Positions 21,513 through 31,430 of a DNA stretch of 64,000 nt are shown here, in pieces. The DNA comes from Chrysogorgia sp. JL179-B06 (taxonomy: Eukaryota > Cnidaria > Anthozoa > Scleralcyonacea > Chrysogorgiidae). The stretch is taken from NCBI GenBank assembly GCA_035772405.1, contig JAYKKM010000263.1, positions 2,418,501 through 2,482,500 on the forward strand, in the 5' to 3' direction. Every line of letters begins with the position of its first letter. The first letter of the stretch is position 1. The position numbers and the translations under genes were made by a program. The notes below the pieces were generated by a model that ran no database searches, had not been told where the DNA came from, and saw only the letters and a program-made list of their open reading frames with translations.

Positions 21513-22562
21513 CTAAATATTTTTACTCAAGTCACTAAATCGCGATTGAAATTTGTTATAGACTGTACATCCATTAAAATAAAAACCACGTTTTGCGATT
21601 TCAGTTCGCACCCTAGGCAGGTGCAAAAGATGGCTTTGTCTGGTTACACGCTTTGAAATACTACTATTAAATCGAAAATAGTTAATAAAAAATTGAGGAC
21701 AATGATTATTTATACATTTATCTACTAATTTAAAAATATGGTGTTCACGTCTGCAGAAAAGAGTATCCCATTTTAAGTAATCTAGGGCGCTGTTGCTATC
21801 AGAGGATTTACAAACGGTACGAGCTGCGCGTCTTTGTAACCTTTCCAAATCTTTACTATTCACCTCACTGCAACAATGGTAAACAGTGTCACAGTAATCC
21901 AAAATTGGACGTATGAATGATACATAAATAACATTTGCACAGTGCACTGTTAAATTAGGTCTAATACGACTCAACATACCAACCCTTTTTCCAGCCTTAA
22001 CCAGAATATATTTGACATGAGCATTCCAATTAACATTTTCGTCAAATACGATACCAAGGTAATGAAATTCAGAAACGTACTTGATGATGTGACCATTTAT
22101 CTGTATATCAAAATTATCAACATTCTTCAGTTTTGCAGGTGTTCCAAATAGCATGGCTTCAGTTTTGGAAACATTCAAAAACAGGTCATTCTTCATAAGC
22201 CAGGAGTCAATAACATTTAAGTCGTCATTAAGTTTATTCTGGATTTTTGAAGCATCTGGGTCGGAGAAGAACAATACAGTATCATCTGCATAAAGCAGAA
22301 TGTTACAGCATTGAATTTCGTCAGGAAGGTCATTGATATGTAATACAAAAAGAAGTGGGCCCAGGATTGACCCCTGAGGAACGCCAATAGTCACATGTTC
22401 TTTTCTTGAAAAACTACCACGAAAACCTACAACCTGGGACCGACCAGTGAGATAATTTTCAAACCATTTATTTTCGTCACCAGTTACCCCAAGGACTGAC
22501 AGTTTGTGGAGAAGGATGGAATGATCCACCGTATCAAACGCCTTCTTAAGGTCCACAAACAC
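21513..22562 (-). CDS. CR1-like reverse transcriptase, catalytic part
   Basis: Contains FVDLKKAFDTVDHSILLHKL, then IGVPQGSILGPLLFVLHIND and ILLYADDTVLFF (catalytic YADD), followed by thumb and C-terminal regions (SEFHYLGIVFDENVNWNAHV). It is continuous with the upstream frame except for one missing base in an A-run near 22596. The enzyme copies the LINE RNA at a nicked target. Confidence 0.9.
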   Translation of the reverse strand: MFVDLKKAFDTVDHSILLHKLSVLGVTGDENKWFENYLTGRSQVVGFRGSFSRKEHVTIGVPQGSILGPLLFVLHINDLPDEIQCCNILLYADDTVLFFSDPDASKIQNKLNDDLNVIDSWLMKNDLFLNVSKTEAMLFGTPAKLKNVDNFDIQINGHIIKYVSEFHYLGIVFDENVNWNAHVKYILVKAGKRVGMLSRIRPNLTVHCANVIYVSFIRPILDYCDTVYHCCSEVNSKDLERLQRRAARTVCKSSDSNSALDYLKWDTLFCRREHHIFKLVDKCINNHCPQFFINYFRFNSSISKRVTRQSHLLHLPRVRTEIAKRGFYFNGCTVYNKFQSRFSDLSKNI

Positions 22563-22570
22563 TGCACCTG

Positions 22571-24250
22571 TTAATTGACCAAGATCAATATTTTTCGGAT
22601 TGTATCAGCAAATGAAACGGCAGCAAATTCGGTTGAATGACCTTTTCTGAATCCGCATTGATACGGACTGAGCAGTTTGTAAGTTTGAAGGTAATGGACA
22701 AGTTGAATATGTACCACCTTTTCGAGTATTTTTGAAACTGAAGGTAGAATGGAGATAGGACGATAATTGTCCATATTACCAGTATTACCTTTCTTGAATA
22801 GAGGAATAACTCGTGCTGCTTTCCAGTCCGTTGGGAATTTGCCTTGACTCAAGGAAGCATTAATGATAATTGTTAAAGGTTCTACCAAAATATATCCAGC
22901 ATCTTTAAGTAGGCGAGGTGAAATATCATCTAAACCAACTGCTTTGCCATTTTTAAGACAGCGTATCTGAGAACGAACAAGACTCTCCGATATATTATTA
23001 AACTTAAAAGGTGGACGTTGAGTATACTGGCCAAGAACATTGTTAACCCGAAAATCAGACACTGTAGATATACTTCTGCCAAGAGACTTCTTAAGTTTAA
23101 TTGCAACATCAACAAAGAATTTGTTAAATGCATTAGCAATCGTTTCTTTATCAGATGTGGGATTTCCTTCAATATTAATATATTGAGGTGCCTCCTTACT
23201 TTGTCCAGGAAGAATCTTTTTAACCGTTTTCCAAAACATCTTATAATCGTTTCTGTTCGTATCAAGCAGCTTTCTATTAAAAGAAGACTTAGCAGCTTTG
23301 ATTTTAGTTACACGGTTCCTGATACACCGGTAGCTAGCCCAGTCTTCTAATCGGGTTGATTTTCTCGCTTTCTTCAATAAATAATCCCGCTGACGAATGA
23401 AATTTTTTATATCTTTATTTAGCCAAGGGCTATTATCCACTCCGCGAACACGCTTTTGAATCTTGGGTGCATGTCGATTAACAACTGTGTCAAAGGTCAG
23501 TTTAAAAGTCTCCCACAGTACATCAACACAAAAGGTGTCCCCCTTGGGAATCAGTTCAACATTTTTCAAGTCGTCGCAGAACTTTTGTGGGTCATAATTT
23601 GCATAATTTCTGAATTTAAGTGATGGAGTTTTCTTCCAGTTCAATTTTCGCACGCAGAAAACCATATCATGATCACTCAAACCAGATGGTATAACTCCAG
23701 AGTCACAAATAGTCTGCGGGCAATTTGTGGCTATTATGTCAAGTAGAGTGCTAGAATTAGGTGTTATTCTGGTTGGTTTGTCAATGACTTGATTGAAGTG
23801 TAGATATCTCAATAATGATTTAATTTGTTTACATTCAGGAATAATAGATTTTTTCGCCAGCAAATCCACATTTAAGTCGCCAGTAAATAGTACCTCTTTT
23901 CCTTCAGCGGTAGCAATATCCAGAATGATTTCCAATTTATGCATGAAATCCTTATCATAATAATTAGATGAGTTTGGTGGTCTATAATAGGATCCAACCA
24001 GAAAACCCCGAGATTTGGGTAAAGATATTTCTAGCCAGAGACCCTCAACAGTATCCAACTCCAAATCTTCTCTTCTCACCACGGAAATATTATTCTTCAC
24101 ATATACTGCTATTCCACCACCTTTGACATTGTTACCCCGATCTCTTCTAAAAAGACTGTATCCAGAAATATAAAGCTCACAATCAGATAAGTCATTTTTC
24201 GTCCAGGTCTCAGTGAGAGCAATAATGTGTATATTCGAATTTATCAACAT
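22571..24250 (-). CDS. CR1-like AP endonuclease and N-terminal reverse transcriptase
   Basis: The endonuclease motifs IIALTETW (metal-binding E), SYYRPPNS, LFTGDLNVDLL and GLSDHDMV (catalytic D-H) are all present, so the nuclease looks intact. Then WLNKDIKNFIRQRDYLLKKA and the first RT blocks KAARVIPLFKKG, NYRPISILPSVSKILEKV and CGFRKGHSTEFAAV. The frame ends at 22571 because of the indel that separates it from the catalytic part. Confidence 0.92.
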   Translation of the reverse strand: MLINSNIHIIALTETWTKNDLSDCELYISGYSLFRRDRGNNVKGGGIAVYVKNNISVVRREDLELDTVEGLWLEISLPKSRGFLVGSYYRPPNSSNYYDKDFMHKLEIILDIATAEGKEVLFTGDLNVDLLAKKSIIPECKQIKSLLRYLHFNQVIDKPTRITPNSSTLLDIIATNCPQTICDSGVIPSGLSDHDMVFCVRKLNWKKTPSLKFRNYANYDPQKFCDDLKNVELIPKGDTFCVDVLWETFKLTFDTVVNRHAPKIQKRVRGVDNSPWLNKDIKNFIRQRDYLLKKARKSTRLEDWASYRCIRNRVTKIKAAKSSFNRKLLDTNRNDYKMFWKTVKKILPGQSKEAPQYINIEGNPTSDKETIANAFNKFFVDVAIKLKKSLGRSISTVSDFRVNNVLGQYTQRPPFKFNNISESLVRSQIRCLKNGKAVGLDDISPRLLKDAGYILVEPLTIIINASLSQGKFPTDWKAARVIPLFKKGNTGNMDNYRPISILPSVSKILEKVVHIQLVHYLQTYKLLSPYQCGFRKGHSTEFAAVSFADTIRKILILVN

Positions 24251-24333
24251 TACTCGTAGCTCGTCGATTTTACATTTAAGACTCTGGATGTTCTGATGAA
24301 TAATCTTAAATCCACGTTGTTTACCGATTTCCC

Positions 24334-24861
24334 TCAGTCTAGATGGAAGAAATAGATCTTCAGAATCAGAGGTAGATAAGTCATAGTCAGGTCAGAGGTA
24401 GATAAGTCATAGTCAGGTCCAATACACTTCAAATGGTAACTCAGCTCACAAGAGGCACATTGAAGACGAGCTTGGTTTCTTTGAATAGCTTCAGAACACG
24501 ATGAACATTTTAAAGCATCAGAAGTGATCATAGGACCCGGATTCAATTCAACGTCGTTCGCCAGGAGAACCAAATATCCAGTACATAGAGAAAGTTTAAT
24601 TAGTTGGATCCCAAGAGTGACCTTTACACATGGCGGTATACAACACGTCGGATTGTAGCGACGGGTTAAACTCGAATTTCGGCCAGGATAAGATCTTATA
24701 TCCAATTTCGAAGCGACGAGAAGCGAAGAAATACCGTTGGATAGATTTTCGTTAGGATTATCTGCAGTAAAACGAGTGAAGAAAAGAACTAGAACCAAAA
24801 TGAGCAAGAGCCTTCCGAATAAATTACTTGACGCCATGACATAGTGGGATTCTGGAGACAT
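24334..24861 (-). CDS. LINE N-terminal segment: hydrophobic leader, 2A peptide, PHD-like finger
   Basis: The start is followed by a hydrophobic stretch (LLLILVLVLFF, residues 18-28) that resembles a signal sequence. Residues 103-110 are DVELNPGP, the full 2A ribosome-skipping consensus (24532-24555). After it come CSSC, CASC and YHLKC, a PHD-like zinc finger. The 26-bp duplication at 24366-24417 throws the end out of frame before the endonuclease. 2A sequences are known in some animal LINEs, where they separate the leader from the replication protein. Confidence 0.85.
   Translation of the reverse strand: MSPESHYVMASSNLFGRLLLILVLVLFFTRFTADNPNENLSNGISSLLVASKLDIRSYPGRNSSLTRRYNPTCCIPPCVKVTLGIQLIKLSLCTGYLVLLANDVELNPGPMITSDALKCSSCSEAIQRNQARLQCASCELSYHLKCIGPDYDLSTSDLTMTYLPLILKIYFFHLD
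24366..24417. repeat. Exact 26-bp tandem duplication
   Basis: Two identical 26-bp copies starting TCAGAGGTAGATAAGTCATA. Because 26 is not a multiple of three, it shifts the LINE frame. Confidence 0.95.
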
Positions 24862-25110
24862 ATATTCATAGCCTGCGTCGCATCCGGCCTATATAGTCCG
24901 TCTGCGGATCAGCAACCAAATTCGTGTTCCGACCCCCTGCGTTTTGCACGATTGTTTATAATTTCCTGTGATTGGCTATTACTCTTGGTCCGTTCTTATC
25001 CGCAATATGATCGGTCAAACTCGATCAGTCTCCCGTGGAATAATAATATCAAGTATCAACATGGCGGAAATTCTGCTGGCATATGCAAATGTTGAATAGG
25101 TCAAACCTTT

Positions 25111-26038
25111 ATGGCAACTACTCAGTCTGAAAGCGTAAATCACGCATGTAATTCATGCTTTAGAAAGATTGAAAAGGATCATGAGAGATTTTTAGTGGAA
25201 GGACGCGGACAGTTTGATGTTCTTTCACAGCTGAAAACTTTAGAATTTAACGTGACGCGTATGAGTAGATTCATCTGTCGTGGTTGCATTCAAAAGCTGA
25301 AGAAACGAAGGGGATTACTTACTCAACTCGGTAGCATTAACAACTCTTTAAAGAGTTTACACAGGGTAAGCGTAGAAGATGTTCAGCCACAACTGAAAAG
25401 ACCTGCCTATGATATCCAGGATGATACACTTGCCAAGAAAATTCGCGAAGTATCAACTTCAACGTATTGCCTCGCTGTACTTCCTCACCCGTTCATCACG
25501 CAGCTATTCCCCAATGGCCTGTTTCACCTGTAGCTTTAAATGAACAGCCTAAGACGGGAAGTGTTCAACCTGAGAATCTACCAACGCCATATCAACCAAT
25601 GGAACTAGATCGAGTGGACGTCTCTGAAAGTAAAGTGGCCTTCCAAAAACAAAGAGAAAACTTCCTGAAGATCTGGAGTCTTTAGGTAAAATGCTTGTGA
25701 GGGGAACGTACAAACAAATAGCCAATGCTGCATGGGAAAATGCAGCAATCAAGAAGAATTTGATAGAACTTATGTCAAGGGATATTGTCAAGGAATGCAC
25801 ACAACTCTGCTCCAAAAAAAGTCCTAGCTGCTTGAGAAAAACTGATGAGGAAAGTCTTCTGTCGTTCACAATGGAAATGTTCTACGATGAACTTAGGGAG
25901 AAAGCACCACTTTTTCATTCGATGTTATCAGCAGCTAGTGTTAACAGCAGGAGCAGATCCATAGCACCCCAGAATGAAGTCCTACATGCTGGAACAGCAA
26001 TGGCAGCTGCAGTTTGTGGAATAGATCAAAATTCATGA
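25111..26038 (+). pseudogene. Zinc-finger protein resembling the N-terminus of DUF6589-type genes, frameshifted
   Basis: Three frames in order: 25111-25533 with HACNSCFRKIEKDHERF and FICRGCIQKLKKRRGLL (paired C-x2-C), 25467-25685 (Pro/Ser-rich linker), and 25691-26038 with GTYKQIANAAW, ECTQLCSKKSPSCLRK and REKAPLFHSMLSAASVN. I recall this order (CxxC pair, linker, KSPSxLRK, APLFxxxLxAA) from the N-terminal half of cnidarian and sponge DUF6589 proteins. The core of that family is absent here, although a different broken copy of it lies at 4.8-7.8 kb. Two frameshifts make this a remnant. Confidence 0.45.
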
Positions 26039-26173
26039 TTGCAGTACAACTTGTGATAACTATTTTCCTTTATCACTCCAACTGAGTTGGCTGGTAGGTA
26101 ATTTTTTAGTCTTCCATGTCAGAATTTTTTTGTTTTAAGTAATAGAACAATGATTTTGTTGTGGTGACAAATT

Positions 26174-26344
26174 TAAATACCGCTTTGTAAAACATACTAA
26201 CCATGGTGAATGGTAATAAGTTCAGAACGTTCTGAAATCTAAACTGCTTATTTATAAACACATTTACCAATTGGTAAATGTGTTTATAAATGAGCAGTTT
26301 AGATTTCAGAATGTTCTGAAGTATGTTTTACAAAGCAGTATTTG
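26174..26344. mobile_element. ~170-bp hairpin MITE
   Basis: Centred on ACCAATTGGT, the halves pair almost fully: AAATACCGCTTTGTAAAACA at the left end, its inverse at 26321-26343, and inner arms 26221-26248 / 26293-26320. A ~23-bp insert (26198-26220) is present only in the left arm. Confidence 0.75.
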
Positions 26345-26905
26345 TATTTGTTTTACATTTGTCAATACAAGGATATTGTCAATATATGTACTGATCAGGG
26401 ATGTATAGTAGCTAAGAATGTGGGAACCAAGGACACAACTATTTCAGCTACTAGTTTAGTAGTGGCCTTTTTTTAAATAGGAAGTTACTAGGCTATGTAA
26501 ACATAGCCTAATACAAGAGAGTTTTGGAGAATTAGAAAGTTATGTTAACCCAAACCATAAGAAGATGCTGAACATTTCTATATATTAGAAACCTTTTGGC
26601 CATTATATTTCTATGTATTATATCTGATATAACTAAAATGATGTCTTCACTATGGAAATAGGGGGACAGCACTTATGGCTCCTCCCCTCTATAGCACTGA
26701 TATCTTTTTAAAGTTTTAAATTTTATAATGAAATGTAAATTAAATGTATAAGTAACTTTATGAATATATTGTTGTAAGAGGATTGAGACTATTGTATAAT
26801 GATATGTTAATGCACCTCTTCTCGGCTGCTTAGTTTTTAGCTCTCTCTGAATTCGACTTTGCTTGGTTCAATCAAACTCTGTAAAGGTCTTGTTCATAAT
26901 ATCTT
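26345..26905. other. Noncoding stretch upstream of a LINE
   Basis: No gene seen. The last ~250 bp may be the 5' UTR of the following LINE. Confidence 0.4.
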
Positions 26906-27958
26906 TTGATTAACGCGTGCTGTAAAACGAAGATGATGTCGTATTCAAGAAATACTCTACTATTACTAAGAAATTGTTGGAAAACGCTGAGACATACGCT
27001 ACCAAGTCAAGCTTCGTTGCTCAAGCCGCTTTCAAGACCTGTATGGCATAACTTGAAACTTTTCAATCTACTAGCGCCCAGAAGAGGCACACGTGGTGGA
27101 AAGAATCGCCGAATTTCACAATCTACGATGAACATTCGAACTGTTATGTACCCTATTAGGAAAGACAATTTAAGACTTCGTGAAGCTGGCAGTAACAAGA
27201 CAAACTTATTAAATATTCAAGTTGAAAAGCCGAGACAGATCGGAATTAATCTTGGATGCAATTTGCATACAAATCAGTGTATGTCCACTGTGATGTCTCC
27301 TGGGACTACAAGGTTAAAAATAACTCATTTAAATATTCGATCTCTACGGAATGTGGCTCATCTTATTCAGCTTCGTGAATTCGCTACAACCAGCAAGTTT
27401 GATGTGATCACAATCTCGGAGACATGGTTGAATTCGACTGTAACTAACAGCGAAATAAATATTGATGGCTATAAGCTGCACAGATTGGATCGACTACATA
27501 AGAGGGGCGGTGGAGTGTGCGCTTACATCCGTAAGGGTATTAAGACGTTCGTGATGAGCGATATTTCACAAATATCAGAGAATAACTTCCATCAGCTCTG
27601 GCTTAAACTTCAATGTAAAAAATTGAAGTCAGTTGTGATATGTGTGACATATCGCCCACCGGACTGCCCTGTGACTTGCTTCCAAGACCAGCTAAAGCCA
27701 AATTTCATGCAAGCGTTGTCATTAGCCAAGCCGATCATCATTTTGGGTGACCTTAACTGTAACACCATGAAGAATAGCCCAGAGCGCAAGGCTTTTATTG
27801 ATATCTCGTCTGAGTTGAATCTGACACAAGTTATCAACGCACCAACAAGAATCACACCTACGTGTCAGTCTCTCATTGATGTGACCTTGTACGTGATAGT
27901 GGCGTACTCCCTATCCCTATCAGTGATCATCTACCTGTTTTTATCGTGGTCAAGCTGA
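26906..27958 (+). pseudogene. Second LINE: basic N-terminus and AP endonuclease
   Basis: A basic leader with LAPRRGTRGGKNRR precedes an AP endonuclease: LKITHLNIRSLRN, ITISETWLNSTV, VTYRPPDCPVT and IILGDLNCNTM. The last block (usually SDH) has been lost through a frame change near 27890 that leads to the stop at 27956. The style matches jockey/CR1-like LINEs. Confidence 0.85.
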
Positions 27959-28058
27959 AGATTACTGAAGCTCCGCCCTGTTACATTACAGTCCGAAGTT
28001 ATAAGAACTACGTACCTTCCTTGTTTACAGCTGACCTTGCCTCTAATACAACCGCCTC

Positions 28059-29575
28059 TTGACGATTTTTCCGGAAGATGACGTCAATGCTAAATTGAGA
28101 ACGTTCAACGATGTTCTTCAATCCACCCTAGATGCGCATGCTCCAGTCAGGACTATAAAGATCCGCAGCCGTCCCTGCCCGTATGTTACACTCGAAATGA
28201 AGGAGCTCATGCGTTCGAAGGATCGGTTACACGGTCGTTTCCAGCAGATGCGGGACAGCACAGATTGGAACAATTACAAGGAGGCACGGAATAACATTAA
28301 AACTACCCTTAAACGCGCGGAGCAAGAATATGTGAGGAGTGAAGTTCAAACGCACAAAGACAATCCTGGTTCTTTGTGGAAGATAATTAACAGCAGCATT
28401 CCGTCGAAAGAAAAACAAGTTCACGTTTATAGTAAGGAGCCTAAACAGGTCGCGGACGAATTTAATGCGTTCTTCTCATCAGTTGGCAGGAGGGCTGCTG
28501 AAGCTGCTGCTTCTCTGGCCGTAGACAATGACAGCGATATGACTCTTCCATGTCACACATTTCCATCATGTAGAACTCCAGTTCTGGTAGAGGTGTTTAA
28601 CTTTCGACCAGTTACCTGTACGGATGTTCAACGTATTATCCAAAATATGCCATCGAATAAGTCGCCCAGACCAGACAAGATAGGCATGCATGTCATCAAA
28701 GACTGCCTCCCAGTCATCTTGGGACCACTTACGGACATTGTGAATTGTTCTCACCACTTCCATGTTTCCCAATGAATGGAAAGAGGCGGAGGTTATACCA
28801 TTATTGAAAGAAGGAGACCATGAAATGGCTTCCAACAACCGTCTACTCTCGCTCCTTGTGGTGGCTTCAAAGGCATGTGAAAGGATAGCGCTCGAACAAT
28901 TCAGTTCATATCTACTGAGGAACGACCATTTGACTTGCGATCAAAGTGGGAACAAAAAACATTATTCTACCGAGACATTGAACCTTCTCGTAACAGATTA
29001 CATCCTGGAGGCGATGGACAAGAAACTGACTGCACTAGTATTGTTGGACCTATCCAAAGCTTTCGATAGCATCAGCCACGCCATTTTGCTGAGAAAATTG
29101 AGTGCTGTAGGTGCTTCTGCTTGCGCTGTCGGATGGTTTCATAGCTACCTGTCTGACAGATCACAACGCGTCCGTATTGGATCAACGGTGTCTTCACCCC
29201 TCATCATCACCCATGGGGTACCACAGGGAGCCATTTTATCTCCCTTACTTTTCTGTATCTATCTGAATGATCTACCTACCATCTGCCCCCCAAGTCAGCC
29301 ATCTGGAGTCCTATGTGGATGACTCTAAAGTGTTCATGTCCTTTCCAATAAAAAATATAGTCACTGCCAAAAAGAGCATAGAAGATGATCTCCACCGCAT
29401 CGCCACTTGGTGCTCACAGAACCAGCTCTTGATAAACCCTGATAAAACCAAGTTCCTCCTGGTGGGGACACGTCAACTGTTGCAAAGGGTTGATGGTGAC
29501 ATGACACTATCGTTCCTGGGAAAAGAGATCAAGCGCTCACCAGCTTACATTGAATCCTATAGATTATGCTATTGA
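28059..29575 (+). pseudogene. Second LINE: reverse transcriptase in three frames, 3'-truncated
   Basis: 28059-28775 holds the linker and first block (MPSNKSPRPDKIGMHVIKD). 28762-29322 has NEWKEAEVIPLLKEGD, VLLDLSKAFDSISHAILL and HGVPQGAILSPLLFCIYLND. 29267-29575 has the catalytic YVDDSKVFMSF. Frame changes occur near 28770 and 29300. The thumb and C-terminus are missing: LINE similarity stops at ~29560, where an AT-rich repeat starts. Confidence 0.85.
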
Positions 29576-29675
29576 ATCCTATAGAATATTCCATAGAATT
29601 TGTCCCCAAATCCAATGGAACATTCTAATGAATATACAATAGAATATTCTATTGCATTATTCTATAGAATATTTT
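29558..29675. repeat. AT-rich repeats of ATAGAATATTC type
   Basis: Several copies of (T)CTATAGAATATTC and its inverse follow one another and can fold back. They mark the broken 3' end of the LINE. Confidence 0.5.
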
Positions 29676-29779
29676 TGTAAGGGGAAAGACCCAATCTGAT
29701 CCAGAATCCATCATATTGTCTGTTTTTCTTCCACACGAATCCTCTCTCAAGCTAAAATAAGTCTACCACAGCACCTCTA

Positions 29780-30135
29780 ACAAACTCACCAAAGATTATT
29801 TACATAAAGACCTAACGGACAGAAATAAACAATCCGGCGTCTATTACTGCATTCCACGTGAATGTGGACTGCTGTACATTAGAGAAACAGGTCGTGCGGT
29901 TTTGGTACGCCAAAATGAACATGTGGCATGTTGTTCCTAGGGACAAACAGAGAAGTCGTCTGTCGCCAAGCACATAATTATGGGAAATGGGACATAAGAT
30001 TCTATCATTCAATCTCTAACGTCCATAACTATTTTTCGATGACACAAGAATCCATCGAAATTTTCAAGCACGAAACAGTCCAACAAGAAGGCCAACCTTT
30101 GAATGACACCTGGATTGTGCTACTTTTAGGTTAGA
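29780..30135 (+). pseudogene. GIY-YIG endonuclease remnant, Penelope-like element
   Basis: A frame with stops reads LTKDYLHKDLTDRN, KQSGVYYCIPRECGLLYIRE, TGRAVLVRQNEH and SVAKHIIMGNG. This follows the GIY-YIG pattern GVYxIPC..C..xYIGETGRxLxxRxxEH..SxxAxH of Penelope-like retroelements, here with GVY/LYIRET. Frameshifts lie near 29935 and 29990. In intact elements this nuclease sits at the C-terminus of the reverse transcriptase, which is missing here. Confidence 0.6.
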
Positions 30136-30371
30136 TGTCTACTTGGACAAAATATTAGTTGAGTTATTTTCGTTAATATACACAATATTGTAGTATCGTC
30201 TGAGTTATTTTCGTTGACGAATAAACGGTTCTATGTCAGCCAAAATAATTTATCAATTTAAATCTATTAGGAATAACTTTTTAAAAATTTGTTGTGGTTA
30301 TACAAGCACATTCTTGCACACACGATGTCGTTGTAATTTTTATTTGTTGTTTTTATCAGTTCACGTTTAGT

Positions 30372-30412
30372 CACGCTCTGACGAAGTCCTGAGTTTATGG
30401 CACGAACGCTTA
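30372..30412 (+). ncRNA. Degenerate hammerhead-ribozyme-like motif
   Basis: CTGACGAAG (30378-30386) with an expected GAAAC block altered to CGAACGC (~30403-30409), downstream of the GIY-YIG remnant. Penelope-like elements carry hammerhead motifs in their terminal repeats. This copy lacks a perfect catalytic core. Confidence 0.35.
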
Positions 30413-30479
30413 GCGAATTGTATCGTTAAATAAACATGGTGTATAACTGGAAACACTATTTCAATATTACAAATGTCAA

Positions 30480-30610
30480 TAGGAGACTGCATCGTTGTGC
30501 GAAGCTGAATAAGGTTGATGAACTCTGGAGTTATCCAAGGGGGATTCTTCTTGAGACATCTAATTCCTTCAGGTTTTGGTGAGGCCTTCACAAAGTTAGT
30601 ACGCTAGTAC
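30480..30610 (-). pseudogene. Possible LINE fragment
   Basis: On the minus strand KNPPWITPEFINLIQLR resembles the region after the endonuclease in LINEs (PWxTxElxxLIxxR). Only ~35 residues are seen, so this is weak. Confidence 0.3.
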
Positions 30611-30869
30611 TTGTGCTCTTATATTAAATCTTTTCCTGAGACCAGTGTCCTTTTCTGATATTGATTTGATGGTGACATATTGGCGACCTACACGTCGTTT
30701 CGCGTATGATGTCCAAAGTAGCAGCTATAGTTGACAAAAGATGTGACCTGCTAGAGCTAACAGATGGCGTTTGACAACCTGAGAAATACGAGGCAGGTTC
30801 CTATTGACCTCTTTCATAATGGCACCCAAATTAAATATTCTTTTATATTCATTTAAATTAACCTTTCTG

Positions 30870-31430
30870 ACCTTGTTCGTGTGTCTGTAATTCCAGCGAA
30901 GAAGAAACGCACCCCGACTTTTGCGGCATTTTTCGGGAATGACAAACCTAACACTGCAAACAGGAACAATCCTTGTGCTCAAACACCAAGACAAAAGGCA
31001 GCACAAGAGATTAACCACTACTTTTCAACGAGCTCTCTGGGCCGGAATAGCGACATTGGAGTAAAACCGACCCACTTGCGGGTATATACTTCATGGTAAC
31101 ACTAGACCAGGTTTCCATCTGTTTTTTATACCCCTAACCCCAACCATAACCCAAATCCTAACCCTAATAACCGTAACTCTAATCCTAATAATAACCGTAA
31201 AATACGATGGGAGACTATATGTATTGTTACCATGAAGTATATCCCCACTTGCATGGTGGCGAGACAATTGGCATGACTTTCCACTCCTTGCAAAACTTGC
31301 GAGAAGTATCTTTGTATACAGGCATCGAGTTTGCCATCTGAGCGGCTGTTTAGTAAAGCTGGACTCGTTATAACACCCAAACGGATTAAGCTGAAACCAT
31401 CCTAACTTCCTTACTGAAAATCTCTGAAGA
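30870..31430 (+). pseudogene. hAT transposase C-terminal end, split by a MITE
   Basis: 30881-31079 encodes a linker with KAAQEINHYFS. After a 165-bp insertion, reading resumes at 31245 in a frame with YLCIQASSLPSERLFSKAG and LVITPKRIKLKPS, the hallmark hAT dimerisation end (SxPSERxFSxAG). One stop interrupts it (ARQLA*). A splice acceptor (GTAATTCCAG) sits just before ~30897. The catalytic part of the transposase is missing. Confidence 0.75.
31080..31244. mobile_element. 165-bp MITE with 8-bp TSD inside the hAT remnant
   Basis: The ends GGGTATATACTTCATGGTAA and the near inverse TTACCATGAAGTATATCC, with CCACTTGC on both sides (31072-31079, 31245-31252). An 8-bp target duplication suggests hAT. 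The interior is a run of degenerate CCTAACCC-like repeats (31131-31199). Confidence 0.75.

Larger units (their letters stand above)
21368..24861 (-). mobile_element. CR1-like LINE, near full length, two frame disruptions
   Basis: On the minus strand it runs: an N-terminal segment with a 2A motif and PHD-like finger (24861-24334), AP endonuclease (24250 inward), reverse transcriptase to 21513, then a short 3' UTR ending in GTTTCATTCATTCAT at 21368. A 26-bp exact tandem duplication (24366-24391, 24392-24417) and a one-base indel near 22596 break the frame. Otherwise the order and content are those of an intact CR1-type element. Confidence 0.9.

Noticed and set aside
31131..31199. Telomere or interstitial telomeric array
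   Set aside because: The repeats are degenerate, under 70 bp and lie inside a MITE bounded by TIRs and a TSD.
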